Part shown: positions 35,971 through 44,596 of the stretch, in pieces | Numbering within the stretch: the stretch's first letter is position 1 | How the letters are laid out: every line of letters starts with the position of its first letter | Source: CADEEV01 sp964442185 | Lineage (GTDB): Bacteria; Acidobacteriota; Vicinamibacteria; Fen-336 | Direction of reading: 5' to 3' | Assembly: GCA_964442185.1 (NCBI GenBank) | Contig: CAYTWT010000176.1 | Location: 1 to 64,000 of the forward strand | Length of the DNA stretch: 64,000 nucleotides | Program-made: the position numbers and the translations under genes | Notes under the pieces: model-generated | Databases searched by the model: none | The model's input: the letters and a program-made list of their open reading frames with translations, nothing else | What the model was told of the DNA's origin: nothing

Positions 35971-36636
35971 CTAGCCCGCGGTGGCTTCGTGGCGCTGCTT
36001 GGCGTCGAGGAAGACCTGGAGCAGGCGTTGGCGCTCGGCAATGACGCCGCGTATGGCGGCGTCTGCTGCGCCGGCATCACGCGTATTCAGCACCAGATCG
36101 GCGAGACACGCCCAGGCCTGGGTGCCGTCGGCGGTCTTGAACTCGTCGCCCACCAGGATCACGAACAACCGCCGCCGCGCCTCGGGGTTCAGCCGGTTCA
36201 GGCGCTGGTAGAGGCTTTCGCCCTTGGCGGCCGACCCCGCGACGCGATTCGTCACGACCAGCTCGTAGACGCCCTGCTCGATCATGCGCGCGCCTTCGGC
36301 CGGGTCGTCGAGCGTTTCGACCTGGTGGCCCTGGCGCGTGAGCGTCAGCGTGATGGCCGCGGCCTGCGTCTTGTCCGTGAGCGAGACGAGGGCCCTCCCG
36401 CCGGCCGTGGGGGCGTCGGTCACGGACATCTCGCGGCGGATCTGGGCCATCATCTGGGCCCGCACCTCGCCCTCGTCGGAGGCCGCCGGCGCCGGAGCGG
36501 GCGCCAGCTCGCCGCCCTTGCCGGGGAACTTCACGAGCGTCGCGCACTTCGGGCACTTCACCTGGAAGGCGCGCTCGGGGATCTTGGCGTCGTCGATCGC
36601 GATCTTGCTACCGCACTGCGGACAGTTGCCCTGCAC
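35971..36636 (-). CDS. MJ0042-type zinc-ribbon protein with receiver-like domain
   Basis: 221 residues from a GTG at 36636. The N-terminus is an MJ0042 zinc ribbon (CPQCGSK and CPKCATLVKFP, residues 5-40), seen in several GC-rich phyla ahead of membrane or regulatory domains. After an Ala/Pro linker, residues 80-200 look like a degenerate response-regulator fold (RALVSLTDKTQAAAITLTLT, ELVVTNRV, RRRLFVILVGDEF) without a clear phosphoacceptor. It starts four bases after pilT on the same strand, so it may act with the pilus motor. Confidence 0.75.
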   Translation of the reverse strand: MQGNCPQCGSKIAIDDAKIPERAFQVKCPKCATLVKFPGKGGELAPAPAPAASDEGEVRAQMMAQIRREMSVTDAPTAGGRALVSLTDKTQAAAITLTLTRQGHQVETLDDPAEGARMIEQGVYELVVTNRVAGSAAKGESLYQRLNRLNPEARRRLFVILVGDEFKTADGTQAWACLADLVLNTRDAGAADAAIRGVIAERQRLLQVFLDAKQRHEATAG

Positions 36637-36640
36637 GCTC

Positions 36641-37831
36641 TTACCTCTCGATCAGGTCGTCCATGTCGGACCTGGGCTGAGCCTTCCTGGCGGGCGCCTC
36701 CTGGACCTTGGCCTTGATCGAAGGCCCGACATCGGCGCCGCTGTGTGTATCGAGCTTGAGCTGGAGGTTGGTCCGGTTCGTCGCGTAGGAGAGCGCCACG
36801 TCCTTGTCGATGACGCTGGCGCCAATCAGCCGCTCCAGCTCCCAGTCGAAGCTCTGCATGCCTTCCAGAACGCCGTCCTCCATCGCGTCGAGCAGGCTCT
36901 TGCCCTCGCGCTCGCCTTCCTGGACGTATTCCTTGGTGCGCGAGGTGGAGCGCAGGATCTCGCACACCGCGATGCGCCCGCCGCCGAGCTTCGGGACCAG
37001 GCGTTGCGAGACGATCCACTTGAACGATTGCGAGAAGCGGGTGCGGATCTGGCGTTCCTCGTTCTTCGGGAACACGCCCACGATCCGGTCGATGGTTTTG
37101 GCCGCGTCGATCGTGTGCAGTGTCGAGAGCACCAGGTGGCCGGTCTCCGAGGCCTCGAGGGCGATCGAGATCGTTTCCACGTCGCGCATCTCGCCGACCA
37201 GGATCACCTTCGGCGCCTGGCGAAGGGCGGCGCGCAGCGCGAGCGCGAAGGTCTGCGTGTCGGCGCCCACCTCGCGCTGATTGACGGTGGCCAGCTGGTG
37301 CGGGTGCAGGTACTCGATCGGGTCTTCGATCGTGATCAGGTGGATTGCCTGCTCGCGGTTGATCTTGTTGACGATCGCCGCGAGGCTGGTCGACTTGCCG
37401 GAACCGGTCGGCCCGGTCACCAGCACGATGCCGTGGCGCTCGTTGCCGATCTCGTTGAGCGCCGCGGGGAGCCCCAGCTCCTCCACGGTCGGGATCTTGT
37501 TCGGGATCACGCGCAGCACGATCGAGTAGCTGCCACGCTGGGCGAAGACGTTGACGCGGAAGCGGGTGCGGCGCGCGAGGCTGTACGAGAGGTCGACCGA
37601 CCCGGTCTTGACCAGCTTCTCCGCCAGGTCGCGCTTGTTCGCGAGCAGCCGCATCGCGATCAGCTCGGTCTGGTACGGCAGCAGCCGCTCGACGCCGGCG
37701 TAGGGGACGGGACGCAGTGTGCCATCGACCTCGACCTGGGGCGGGCGCCCGACCGAAAGGTTCAGGTCCGAGAGGCCCGGCGCGGCGTCCAGCATCGTCT
37801 CGAGCAGGGGATCGAGATCGAAGTAGGGCAT
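36641..37831 (-). CDS. pilT: Type IV pilus retraction ATPase PilT/PilU family
   Basis: 396 residues. The N-terminal PAS-like domain precedes the hexameric secretion ATPase core with Walker A (GPTGSGKST), Asp box (LITIEDPIEYLH), Walker B (VILVGEMRDVET) and His box (LVLSTLHTIDAA). The AIRNLIRE-like C-terminal motif of canonical PilT is not obvious, so a PilU-like role is possible. It powers pilus disassembly at the inner membrane for twitching or DNA uptake. The start at MPYFDLD follows GGAGG; other pilus genes are not in the window. Confidence 0.92.
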   Translation of the reverse strand: MPYFDLDPLLETMLDAAPGLSDLNLSVGRPPQVEVDGTLRPVPYAGVERLLPYQTELIAMRLLANKRDLAEKLVKTGSVDLSYSLARRTRFRVNVFAQRGSYSIVLRVIPNKIPTVEELGLPAALNEIGNERHGIVLVTGPTGSGKSTSLAAIVNKINREQAIHLITIEDPIEYLHPHQLATVNQREVGADTQTFALALRAALRQAPKVILVGEMRDVETISIALEASETGHLVLSTLHTIDAAKTIDRIVGVFPKNEERQIRTRFSQSFKWIVSQRLVPKLGGGRIAVCEILRSTSRTKEYVQEGEREGKSLLDAMEDGVLEGMQSFDWELERLIGASVIDKDVALSYATNRTNLQLKLDTHSGADVGPSIKAKVQEAPARKAQPRSDMDDLIER

Positions 37832-37874
37832 TGGAAAGGACCTCCGAGGACAGGGATGATACCCCAAACCGGCG

Positions 37875-37883
37875 TGCTATGCT
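37875..37883 (+). promoter_or_regulatory. Extended -10 promoter of the PPK2 pair
   Basis: TGCTATGCT is an extended -10 (TG-n-TATGCT) 29 bases upstream of the first PPK2 ATG; AGAGGA lies between as ribosome site. Confidence 0.5.
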
Positions 37884-37912
37884 TCGCCCGGTTTCGCCGC
37901 TCCAGAGGACTC

Positions 37913-38764
37913 ATGCTCGAGACCGTGGACCTCTCGCGGAGCGTTCCCCGCGAGCGCTATCGGCGCGAATTTCCAGCGCTCCAGGAGCGGCTGCGACAGC
38001 TCCAATACGCACTGAAGGACGCCGAGATCCCGACCCTCGTCGTGTTCGAGGGCTGGGACGCGGCGGGCAAGAGCACCGTGATCCAGCGCCTCACCGAAAG
38101 GCTGGACCCGCGTGCCTTCCGGCACTCGCCCGGCTCGCCGCCCTCCGAGCTTGAGCGCCGCTATCACTTCCTGTGGCGCTATCAAATGCGGCTGCCCGAA
38201 GACGGCCAGATGGCCTTCTTCGACCACTCCTGGTTCAGCCGCGTGCTCGTCGAGCGCGTCGAGAAGCTGACCCCCAAGAAGCAGTGGAAGCTCGCCTTCG
38301 GCCAGATCAACGAGTTCGAGCGCTGGCTCGCCCATGACGGCCAGCTGATCGTGAAGTTCTTCTTGCACATCTCGAAGGCCGAACAGAAGAAGCGGCTCAG
38401 GAAGATGGAGCAGGACGAGGTCGAGCACTGGAAGGTGCACAAGGAGGACTGGCGGCGTAATCGCCACCACGACGAGTGGGTCGAGGCGATCGAGGAGATG
38501 CTCGCGAAGACCAGTACGCCGCACGCGCCGTGGACCGTGGTGGAGGCCACCGACTTCCGCTCCTTGCGGCTCCGCGTCTTCGGAACCCTGGTCGCGCGCA
38601 TGGAGCAGGCCCTGCGCCAGCGGAAGTCGGTGCCGGCCGCCGTGAGCCGGTCGCTGCTCGCGCAGCTGGCGACACGCGCCGAGCGTGAGCAGCGCGCCGC
38701 GGATGAGAGCAAGCTGGTGCGGGCTACGGCCCGCGACGCCGGCCTGCCGCTGGACGAGGCTTGA
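37913..38764 (+). CDS. Divergent PPK2-family protein (N-terminal-half-like of a split PAP)
   Basis: 283 residues with the PPK2 fold. The Walker A is GWDAAGKSTV (about residue 46), whereas most PPK2 proteins have GxDxxGKGG. The lid/Walker B region reads FFDHSWFSRVLVERVE instead of FDRSWYxR. These changes suggest altered or lost phosphotransfer. The following gene looks like the catalytic half of the two-domain polyphosphate:AMP phosphotransferase, so this one may be the counterpart of its N-terminal half. The C-terminal 35 residues are charged. The stop overlaps the next start (TGATG). A role in polyphosphate-driven nucleotide phosphorylation is likely. Confidence 0.87.
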   Translation: MLETVDLSRSVPRERYRREFPALQERLRQLQYALKDAEIPTLVVFEGWDAAGKSTVIQRLTERLDPRAFRHSPGSPPSELERRYHFLWRYQMRLPEDGQMAFFDHSWFSRVLVERVEKLTPKKQWKLAFGQINEFERWLAHDGQLIVKFFLHISKAEQKKRLRKMEQDEVEHWKVHKEDWRRNRHHDEWVEAIEEMLAKTSTPHAPWTVVEATDFRSLRLRVFGTLVARMEQALRQRKSVPAAVSRSLLAQLATRAEREQRAADESKLVRATARDAGLPLDEA

Positions 38765-39471
38765 TGCTCGCGCAAGCCGACCTCGGCAAGAAGCTCGGCG
38801 AGAAGGCCTACTGGAAGAACGTCGGGGAGCAGCAGCTTCGGCTGCGCCGGCTTCACTTCCGAATCTACGAGAAGCGGGTGCCGTGCCTCGCCGTCTTCGA
38901 GGGCTGGGACGCCGCCGGCAAGGGCGGCGCCATCAAGCGCATCACCGAGACGCTCGAGCCGCGGGGCTACACCGTGTCCTCGTTCGCCGCGCCGCGCGGC
39001 GAGGAGAAGACGCATCATTATCAATGGCGCTTCTGGCGCGCGCTGCCGCGTACGGGCCACCTCGGCATCTGGGACCGCTCCCACTACGGCCGGGTGCTGG
39101 TGGAGCGCGTCGAGGGCTTCTGCTCCGAGGCCGAGTGGCGGCGGGCGTATACAGAGATCAACGAGTTCGAGGCCCACCAGGTCTCGCTCGGGATGGTGAT
39201 CGCGAAGTTCTGGCTGCACGTCTCGAAGGAAGAGCAGCTGCGCCGCTTCAAGGGCCGCGAGCGCGATCCGTTCCGCTCCTACAAGCTGACCGAAGAGGAC
39301 TGGCGCAACCGCGCCCGCTGGGGCGAGTACCAGGCCGCGGTCGAGGAGATGCTGGCGCACACCTCCACCAAGGATGCGCCGTGGACGGTGGTCGAGGCCG
39401 ACGACAAGTACTGGGCTCGCGTCAAGGTGCTGCGCACGCTCGCCGACGCGATCGAGAAGACGCTGGGTTAG
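38764..39471 (+). CDS. PPK2 polyphosphate:nucleotide phosphotransferase (PAP C-terminal-half-like)
   Basis: 235 residues. It carries a normal PPK2 Walker A (FEGWDAAGKGGAIKRIT, about residue 46), Walker B (IWDRSHYGRVLVERVEGF) and lid, and the family tail LTEEDWRNRARWGEY with APWTVVEADDK. The phrases HHYQWRFWRALPRTG and EAEWRRAYTEINEFE are those of the C-terminal catalytic domain of class II PPK2 (polyphosphate:AMP phosphotransferase). It should convert AMP to ADP or ADP to ATP with polyphosphate. TGATG overlap with the first PPK2 gene implies a matched pair. Confidence 0.92.
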   Translation: MLAQADLGKKLGEKAYWKNVGEQQLRLRRLHFRIYEKRVPCLAVFEGWDAAGKGGAIKRITETLEPRGYTVSSFAAPRGEEKTHHYQWRFWRALPRTGHLGIWDRSHYGRVLVERVEGFCSEAEWRRAYTEINEFEAHQVSLGMVIAKFWLHVSKEEQLRRFKGRERDPFRSYKLTEEDWRNRARWGEYQAAVEEMLAHTSTKDAPWTVVEADDKYWARVKVLRTLADAIEKTLG

Positions 39472-39475
39472 ATCT

Positions 39476-40258
39476 TCAAGCGCCCGCTTCGAAGCTGTAG
39501 AGCGGAACGGCCGAGCCGGGCACGTTGTGCGCGCGGATTCTCACACCGAAGGCGCGGGCCGCCGCCTCGCTGCCGAGCACGTCGGCAGGGGTGCCCTCGG
39601 CCGTGACGCGGCCCTCGGAGATCAGCACCATGCGTTCGGCCCAACCAGCCGCTCGCGAGAGATCGTGGACGACCGCGAGCACGCAAACCCCGCAGCCGCG
39701 CACGCCGTCGAGGGCTCGGAACAGCCTGAGCTGATGCCCGACGTCGAGGTGCGAGGCGGGCTCGTCGAGCAGCAACACGCGCGGTTCCTGAGCGAGCCCG
39801 CGTGCCAGTGCTGCGAGTTGCCTCTCACCGGCGGAAAGCGTCGCGAGTCGCCTCCGCGCGAGGTGCGTGATCCCGGTCTGCTCGAGGGCGCGCGCCGTCG
39901 CGGCGGCATCCGCTGCGCCAAAAGGACGGAATGCGCCGCGGTGCGGGTAGCGACCCAGCGCCACGCGATCCTGGACCGTGAGCGTGCCAGGGGCTTCCTC
40001 GTCCGGGGCCACGAGCGCCACCATTCGGGCGAGTGCGTCGCGTGGCCACTCGCCGAGTGCCTTGCCTTCGAGCGTCACCGAGCCCGAATCGATCGGGAGC
40101 AGGCCAGCCAGGACGCGCACCAGAGTCGACTTGCCCGCGGCGTTGGGACCCACCAGCGCCAGGGCCTCGCCAGCGTGCAGCGTCAACGTCACGTCGTGGA
40201 GCACGGCGCGGCCGCTTCGCCCCGCGTAGACGCCGCGCGCCGCGAGACGCTCGCTCAC
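39476..40258 (-). CDS. btuD: Cobalamin ABC transporter ATP-binding protein
   Basis: 260 residues. It has Walker A (GPNAAGKST), signature (LSAGERQLAALARGLA), Walker B (RVLLLDEPASHLD) and the H-loop (LAVVHDLSRAA), as in FecE/BtuD ATPases. It energises uptake by BtuC. The start is a GTG overlapping the btuC stop (GTGA). Cobalamin rather than iron-siderophore is inferred from the B12 riboswitch in front of the operon. Confidence 0.9.
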   Translation of the reverse strand: MSERLAARGVYAGRSGRAVLHDVTLTLHAGEALALVGPNAAGKSTLVRVLAGLLPIDSGSVTLEGKALGEWPRDALARMVALVAPDEEAPGTLTVQDRVALGRYPHRGAFRPFGAADAAATARALEQTGITHLARRRLATLSAGERQLAALARGLAQEPRVLLLDEPASHLDVGHQLRLFRALDGVRGCGVCVLAVVHDLSRAAGWAERMVLISEGRVTAEGTPADVLGSEAAARAFGVRIRAHNVPGSAVPLYSFEAGA

Positions 40259-41286
40259 GCCCGGCCCTCGTGCGAGCGCAGCGCCAGCAGAAAATACGGC
40301 GCGCCGATGAGGGCCGTCAGCGAGCCGAGCGGCAGGTCGAGGCTGCTCGAGAGCGTGCGGGCCGCGAGATCGGCGAGGACGACGAGCAGGGCACCGCCCA
40401 GAAACGAGGCCGGGAGCAGGTGTCGCGAGAGCGGCCCGACCCGTGACCTGAGGGCATGGGGGGCCATCAGCCCGACGAAGGGCACGGAGCCCGCGACCGC
40501 GCTCGCTGCTCCGGCCACGAGCGACGCGAGGGCGAACAGCGCCAGGCGCGTGGCGTGAACGGGCAGCCCCAGCGAGGCGGCCTCCAGCTCGCCGAGCGAC
40601 AGCACGTCGAGCGCGCGCGAAAGCAGCACCAGCAACGCGCAGCCCGTGAGAATGAAGCCAGCCGCCAGTTGTAGATGGCTCCAGCTCCGGCCCTCGAGGC
40701 CGCCCGCGAGCCAGAAGAGCACCGTCTTGACACGGAACTCCTCGGTGGCGACGAGCAGCATCGACATGCCGGCGCTGGCGAGGGCGGAAACCGCGAGGCC
40801 GGTGAGGATGAGGCCGTGGAGTGTCGGCCGGCCCGAAGTATGGGCGAGCGCGTAGACGAGCAGGACCGCGGCCAGGGCGCCCGCGAATGCCGCCAACGGC
40901 AGGGCGAAGAATAAGCTCGCCGCCCAGCCGAAGTGGACGGCGATCACGGCGCCGAGCCCCGCGCCCGCGCTCACGCCGAGCAGACCGGCATCCGCCATCG
41001 GGTTGCGGAAGATCGATTGAAGGCAGGCGCCGACGACCGCGAGGCCGCCACCGACGAGCGCCGCGAGCAGCGCCCGGGGCAGCCTTACCGACCAGAGGAT
41101 CGCTTCGCCCGCGGGGGACAGTGCCTCTCCGCCAAGTGCCGGCAGACCAAGCTGCGTCGCCAGCGAGCCGAGCACGCCGCCGAGCGGCAGCGAGACACTG
41201 CCGACCGCCACCGCCGTCGCCAGCGCGACCAGCAGCGAAAGGCCCAGCCCGAGGAAAACGGCACGCCGCCGGCGCGCCTCGGTCAC
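40255..41286 (-). CDS. btuC: Cobalamin ABC transporter permease (FecCD/BtuC family)
   Basis: 343 residues, about ten membrane helices. FecCD landmarks are LPRALLAALVGGGLAVVGACLQ, RNPMADAGLLGVSAGAGLG and FVGLMAPHALR with the cytoplasmic coupling helix. It forms the dimeric inner-membrane channel for vitamin B12. The GTG start at 41286 overlaps the btuF stop (GTGA). Longer in-frame readings upstream run through btuF in another frame and are not real. Confidence 0.92.
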   Translation of the reverse strand: MTEARRRRAVFLGLGLSLLVALATAVAVGSVSLPLGGVLGSLATQLGLPALGGEALSPAGEAILWSVRLPRALLAALVGGGLAVVGACLQSIFRNPMADAGLLGVSAGAGLGAVIAVHFGWAASLFFALPLAAFAGALAAVLLVYALAHTSGRPTLHGLILTGLAVSALASAGMSMLLVATEEFRVKTVLFWLAGGLEGRSWSHLQLAAGFILTGCALLVLLSRALDVLSLGELEAASLGLPVHATRLALFALASLVAGAASAVAGSVPFVGLMAPHALRSRVGPLSRHLLPASFLGGALLVVLADLAARTLSSSLDLPLGSLTALIGAPYFLLALRSHEGRA

Positions 41287-42122
41287 GGAGCTTTCGGCGC
41301 CGGCTCGGGGTGCAGTCGCGAGGCGAGCCACACGCAGGCGTCGGCCGTGTACTGGCTGAGCGCCACCAGCAGTTGATTCGGCATGACCACGATGCGGCCC
41401 TCGCGCGCCGCGCGCAGGCCCTTGAGCAGCGGGTGTTCCGTGAGCGCTTCCAGCGAGCCTGGATAGCGCGCGACCAGGATCACGTCGGGATCGGAGATGA
41501 AGGCGCGCTCGGCGCCAGGCGGTGCGATGCCCGTGACGCCCAGCTCGCGGCCCACGTTTCGCCCGCCGCTGGCTTCGATCAGCGCCCCGATGGCCGTGTC
41601 GGCGCCGGCCGTCATCCCGCCAGACCAATAGAGCACGCGGGGCCGCCGCGCGCCTTTCAGGCGGCCCGCGACGGCCTCGAGCTTCTTGTCGAAGTTCTGG
41701 GCGAGACGCTCCGCCCGCGCCGGCTCGCCGACGGCGCGGCCGAGTTCGAGGATCGCCTGTCGCACGCCGGAGGGCGACGCCAGGCCCGCCATCCGGTGCC
41801 AGCGCAGACCCGAGCGCTCCAGAAGCCTTAGAGAATCGGCGTCGGTGTACTCCGACACGATCACCAGATCGGGCGTGAGCGCGACCAGCCTCTCCATGTC
41901 GATCTTCTGAAAGCGGAAGGTTCCCGGCGCGACCCGACCGACCACGTTCGAGGTGTCGGGATCATCGACCCAGCGCGTGACGCCCACCAGCCGTTCGGGC
42001 GGGAGCAGCTCGACGAGAACCTCGTCGGCGGAGAGATTGATCGACGCGACGCGGCGCGCGGGCGCGTCGGCGGCCCAGACGGTCACCGACGCGAAAAGCG
42101 ACGCGAGAAGCAGCGTCTTCAG
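41283..42122 (-). CDS. btuF: Periplasmic cobalamin-binding protein, apparent CTG start
   Basis: 279 residues of the helical-backbone metal/corrinoid-binding protein family (RVASINLSADEVLVELLPPERLVG, DLVIVSEYT, NQLLVALSQYT). It delivers B12 to BtuCD. The signal peptide KTLLLASLFASVTVWA begins directly after a CTG codon at 42122 that overlaps the btuB stop as CTGA, in line with the GTGA junctions of the two next genes. No ATG, GTG or TTG gives a sensible start, so initiation at CTG by coupling is the simplest reading. Confidence 0.85.
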   Translation of the reverse strand: MKTLLLASLFASVTVWAADAPARRVASINLSADEVLVELLPPERLVGVTRWVDDPDTSNVVGRVAPGTFRFQKIDMERLVALTPDLVIVSEYTDADSLRLLERSGLRWHRMAGLASPSGVRQAILELGRAVGEPARAERLAQNFDKKLEAVAGRLKGARRPRVLYWSGGMTAGADTAIGALIEASGGRNVGRELGVTGIAPPGAERAFISDPDVILVARYPGSLEALTEHPLLKGLRAAREGRIVVMPNQLLVALSQYTADACVWLASRLHPEPAPKAP

Positions 42123-44308
42123 TGACCGCTGTGGAATCGCAGGCCTCCGCGCACGGCGCGGCCCAGCGCCGGATAACCCAGAGCCTCCATGTAGCTTGCG
42201 TCGAAGAGGTTCTCGCTCACGACGTAGGCCTCGAAGCCGTGGCCGAGCGCGACGCGCAAGCGCGCGTCGAGGCGCGTGTAGGCGTCGTTTTCGAGCAAGC
42301 CGATGCCGGCAAAGTCGCTGTCGGCGCGCTTGCCGACGAGGAGCAGCGTCGCGCCCAGGCTCACGCGTCCATGCCGGCCCTGGGCCGAGATCGAGCCCTG
42401 GTGCTTCGGCCGTCGCAACAGCGGCTGGCCCGCGGCGTAGACCGGGTCGAAGGCGTTCCCGCTCGTCACGATCTTGCCGTCGAGGTACGTGTACTGGGCC
42501 GAGCACGAGAGCGCGCGAGCCGGCGCCACCTCGACCATGGTCTCGACACCGCGGGCCTTGGTCTCACCCAGGTTCACGAACGTGCCCTGGAAGGTGCTCA
42601 CGTCCACGATCTGGTACGCGATCTGATCGCCGTAGCGATGATCGAAGTAGCTCGCCTCGACGCGGCCACGGCCGGCGGCCAGACGCTGCTCGATGCCAAA
42701 GTCGAAGCTGCGGCTCCGCTCGGGCTTCAAGCCGGGATTGCCCAGGGCAAAGAACGAGACGCCGTAAGACTGCGAGAAGTCAGGTTCCTTGATGCCCTTG
42801 CCGGCGCTGGCGCGCAGCGTCGTCGCGTCTTCGCCGCCGCGAATCTGCACGGCGACGGCGGCGCGGGGCACGATTTCCCAGCCGAAGTTGCCGTTGTGCT
42901 CGAGTCGCCCGCCGAGTGTCAGATAGGCGCGGGCGCCGATCACGAATCTGTCCTGGAGATAGCCGCCCGCGTTCGTGCGCGAGGGCGAGAGCAGCGGCTC
43001 CGCGCGCGAGCCGAGCTGGCCGGTTTCGTGCTCGACGTCGAGGCCTGCGGTGACGAGGTGGCTGCGCCCGGCCTGGATCTCCGCCAGGTATCCCACCGAG
43101 CGACGCTGCGTGTCGTTCTGGTAGCCCAGGGCATCGACGAAGTCGTAGGACGCGAACGCGGCGACCTGACCCTCGAACTCCGGCACGAAGGCGCCGGAAT
43201 CCACCGGGTCGCGCGAGAGTTGGCGGCTTCTTGCGAAGCCAAGGCGCAGCTCGTGGGCCGAAGCGCCGCGCGCGTGGCGCAAGCTCAAGCCTGTCACGAC
43301 GTCGCTGCGATCGAACGAGCCCTCGAGGTCCGGAGGACCGAAGGCCGTCTGGCCGGGCGTACCCACGGTCGAGTCCTCGGCACGGATCACGACCCGCGCA
43401 TGCGTTCGCTCACCCAGCTCGAGTCCGAGCGAGGTGGCGCCGGCCGTTTCCTCGAAGGCGTTGTTCGGAACCTCGTTGTCCGTATCGAGACGCAGCAGGC
43501 CCGCGTTCCAGTCGAGCTTCCCGGAGCGGCCCGAGGTCCCCGCCTGGAAGCGCGTGGTCGCGAAGCTGCCCGCTTCGGCCTCGCCGCGGACGCCCGGCCG
43601 CTCGCCGACTTGCGCCCGGCGTGTCACGAGTTGGATCACGCCGGCCAGGGCATCGGTGCCGTACAGGCTGCTCGCGGCGCCGCGCACGACCTCGACGCGC
43701 TCGAGCTCGAACGCCAGCGCGCTGCCGAAGTCGAAGCTGCCGCCGGGCTGGTTCACGGGCACGCCGTCGACGAGGATCCGCGCGAAGCGCGACTCGCCGC
43801 CGCGCACGAAGATCGAGCCCTGCGAACCGATGCCGCCAGCGCGAGCCGTGGCCAGGCCCGGCAGTCCCTGCACGAGGTCGAGCAACGCGGTCGCTTGCCG
43901 TTCGGCGATCTGTTCGTGATCGAGGACGCTCGTCGCGATCCCCAGCGTCGATGCGACCGCCTCGCCACGCGTAGCGGAGACGACCACCTGCTCACGCACC
44001 TGCGCCGGCGCCAGGACGAGGCCGATCGTGGTTTCGCCATCGCCAATCGCCACGCGGGGCTCCGGTTTGAGCACGAAGCCGGGCGTCGAAAGAGCGATGC
44101 TGTAGTCCCCGGAGGCCAATTCGGCAACCCTAAATCGGCCTTCGGGGCCGGTGACGACGGTGCGTTCACCGGCAGGTCCGGTGAGGAGGAGAACGAGCTG
44201 CGGCAGGGCGGTGCCATTCGCGGTGCGCACGTCGCCGGAGAGCGAACCGGCGAAGGCAGCGGACGACGACAGCCAGACGACAAAGAGCGAGAGAAATGAG
44301 CGGGACAT
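42119..44308 (-). CDS. btuB: TonB-dependent cobalamin receptor, BtuB-like
   Basis: 729 residues. A signal peptide ends near AAFAG. An N-terminal carboxypeptidase-regulatory-like beta domain follows (about 22-100, SGDVRTANGTALPQL). Then come a TonB box (EQVVVSATR), the plug (LLDLVQGLPGLATAR, FVRGGESRFARILVDGVPV, YGTDALAGVIQLVTRR) and the 22-strand barrel ending in a C-terminal aromatic-rich strand. The extra N-terminal domain is absent from E. coli BtuB. It imports cobalamin across the outer membrane. The cobalamin riboswitch lies 45 bases upstream and btuFCD follow with overlapping ends. Confidence 0.93.
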   Translation of the reverse strand: MSRSFLSLFVVWLSSSAAFAGSLSGDVRTANGTALPQLVLLLTGPAGERTVVTGPEGRFRVAELASGDYSIALSTPGFVLKPEPRVAIGDGETTIGLVLAPAQVREQVVVSATRGEAVASTLGIATSVLDHEQIAERQATALLDLVQGLPGLATARAGGIGSQGSIFVRGGESRFARILVDGVPVNQPGGSFDFGSALAFELERVEVVRGAASSLYGTDALAGVIQLVTRRAQVGERPGVRGEAEAGSFATTRFQAGTSGRSGKLDWNAGLLRLDTDNEVPNNAFEETAGATSLGLELGERTHARVVIRAEDSTVGTPGQTAFGPPDLEGSFDRSDVVTGLSLRHARGASAHELRLGFARSRQLSRDPVDSGAFVPEFEGQVAAFASYDFVDALGYQNDTQRRSVGYLAEIQAGRSHLVTAGLDVEHETGQLGSRAEPLLSPSRTNAGGYLQDRFVIGARAYLTLGGRLEHNGNFGWEIVPRAAVAVQIRGGEDATTLRASAGKGIKEPDFSQSYGVSFFALGNPGLKPERSRSFDFGIEQRLAAGRGRVEASYFDHRYGDQIAYQIVDVSTFQGTFVNLGETKARGVETMVEVAPARALSCSAQYTYLDGKIVTSGNAFDPVYAAGQPLLRRPKHQGSISAQGRHGRVSLGATLLLVGKRADSDFAGIGLLENDAYTRLDARLRVALGHGFEAYVVSENLFDASYMEALGYPALGRAVRGGLRFHSGH

Positions 44309-44352
44309 AGAGGCGAGTCTCCCTTCCGCGAGAAAACTCGAAGACCGGTCGT

Positions 44353-44537
44353 GTCAGGGCAGGTCTCCTGGCTCCCGGGTCCTCGCCTCGCCTCCAAGCC
44401 TTCCCCGGGCCTCTCCAAGGCCCGAGTGGCGGCGCTCTACGGCGCCTTACAGGAGGCGGGCTCGCCGGCTACAGTGGCGCGACCGCGCAGGTTTTCGACC
44501 TGCTTCCCTTTTACCCCCGCTTCGGGGGCACCCTGAC
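44353..44537 (-). promoter_or_regulatory. Cobalamin riboswitch
   Basis: The minus strand shows the AdoCbl/Cbl aptamer landmarks. P1 is closed by GTCAGGG (44537-44531) pairing with CCCTGAC (44359-44353). GGTGCC, AAAAGGGAAGCAGGT and GCGCCACTGT follow in order. The B12 box AGCCAGGAGACCTGCC lies at 44373-44358. The 44 bases to the btuB ATG hold a small CGAG-TTTT-CTCG hairpin and the ribosome site, fitting control of translation start when B12 is bound. Confidence 0.96.
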
Positions 44538-44584
44538 GAATGCGGGCAGTCTAGGGGGAAGGCGGGCGCGGTGTCAACGCGGGC

Positions 44585-44590
44585 TAGAAT
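44585..44590 (+). promoter_or_regulatory. -10 element of the M14 peptidase gene
   Basis: TAGAAT ends six bases before the ATG at 44597, predicting a leaderless transcript. No strong -35 is seen. Confidence 0.4.
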
Positions 44591-44596
44591 CCGTGG

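Noticed and set aside
36284..37912. Long N-terminal extension of the first PPK2 gene
   Set aside because: It reads antisense through pilT and the zinc-ribbon gene; the ribosome site and promoter before 37913 define the real start.
42122..44299. Plus-strand open frame of 725 codons opposite btuB
   Set aside because: Shadow frame; the btuB frame carries signal peptide, TonB box, plug and barrel and follows a riboswitch on its own strand.
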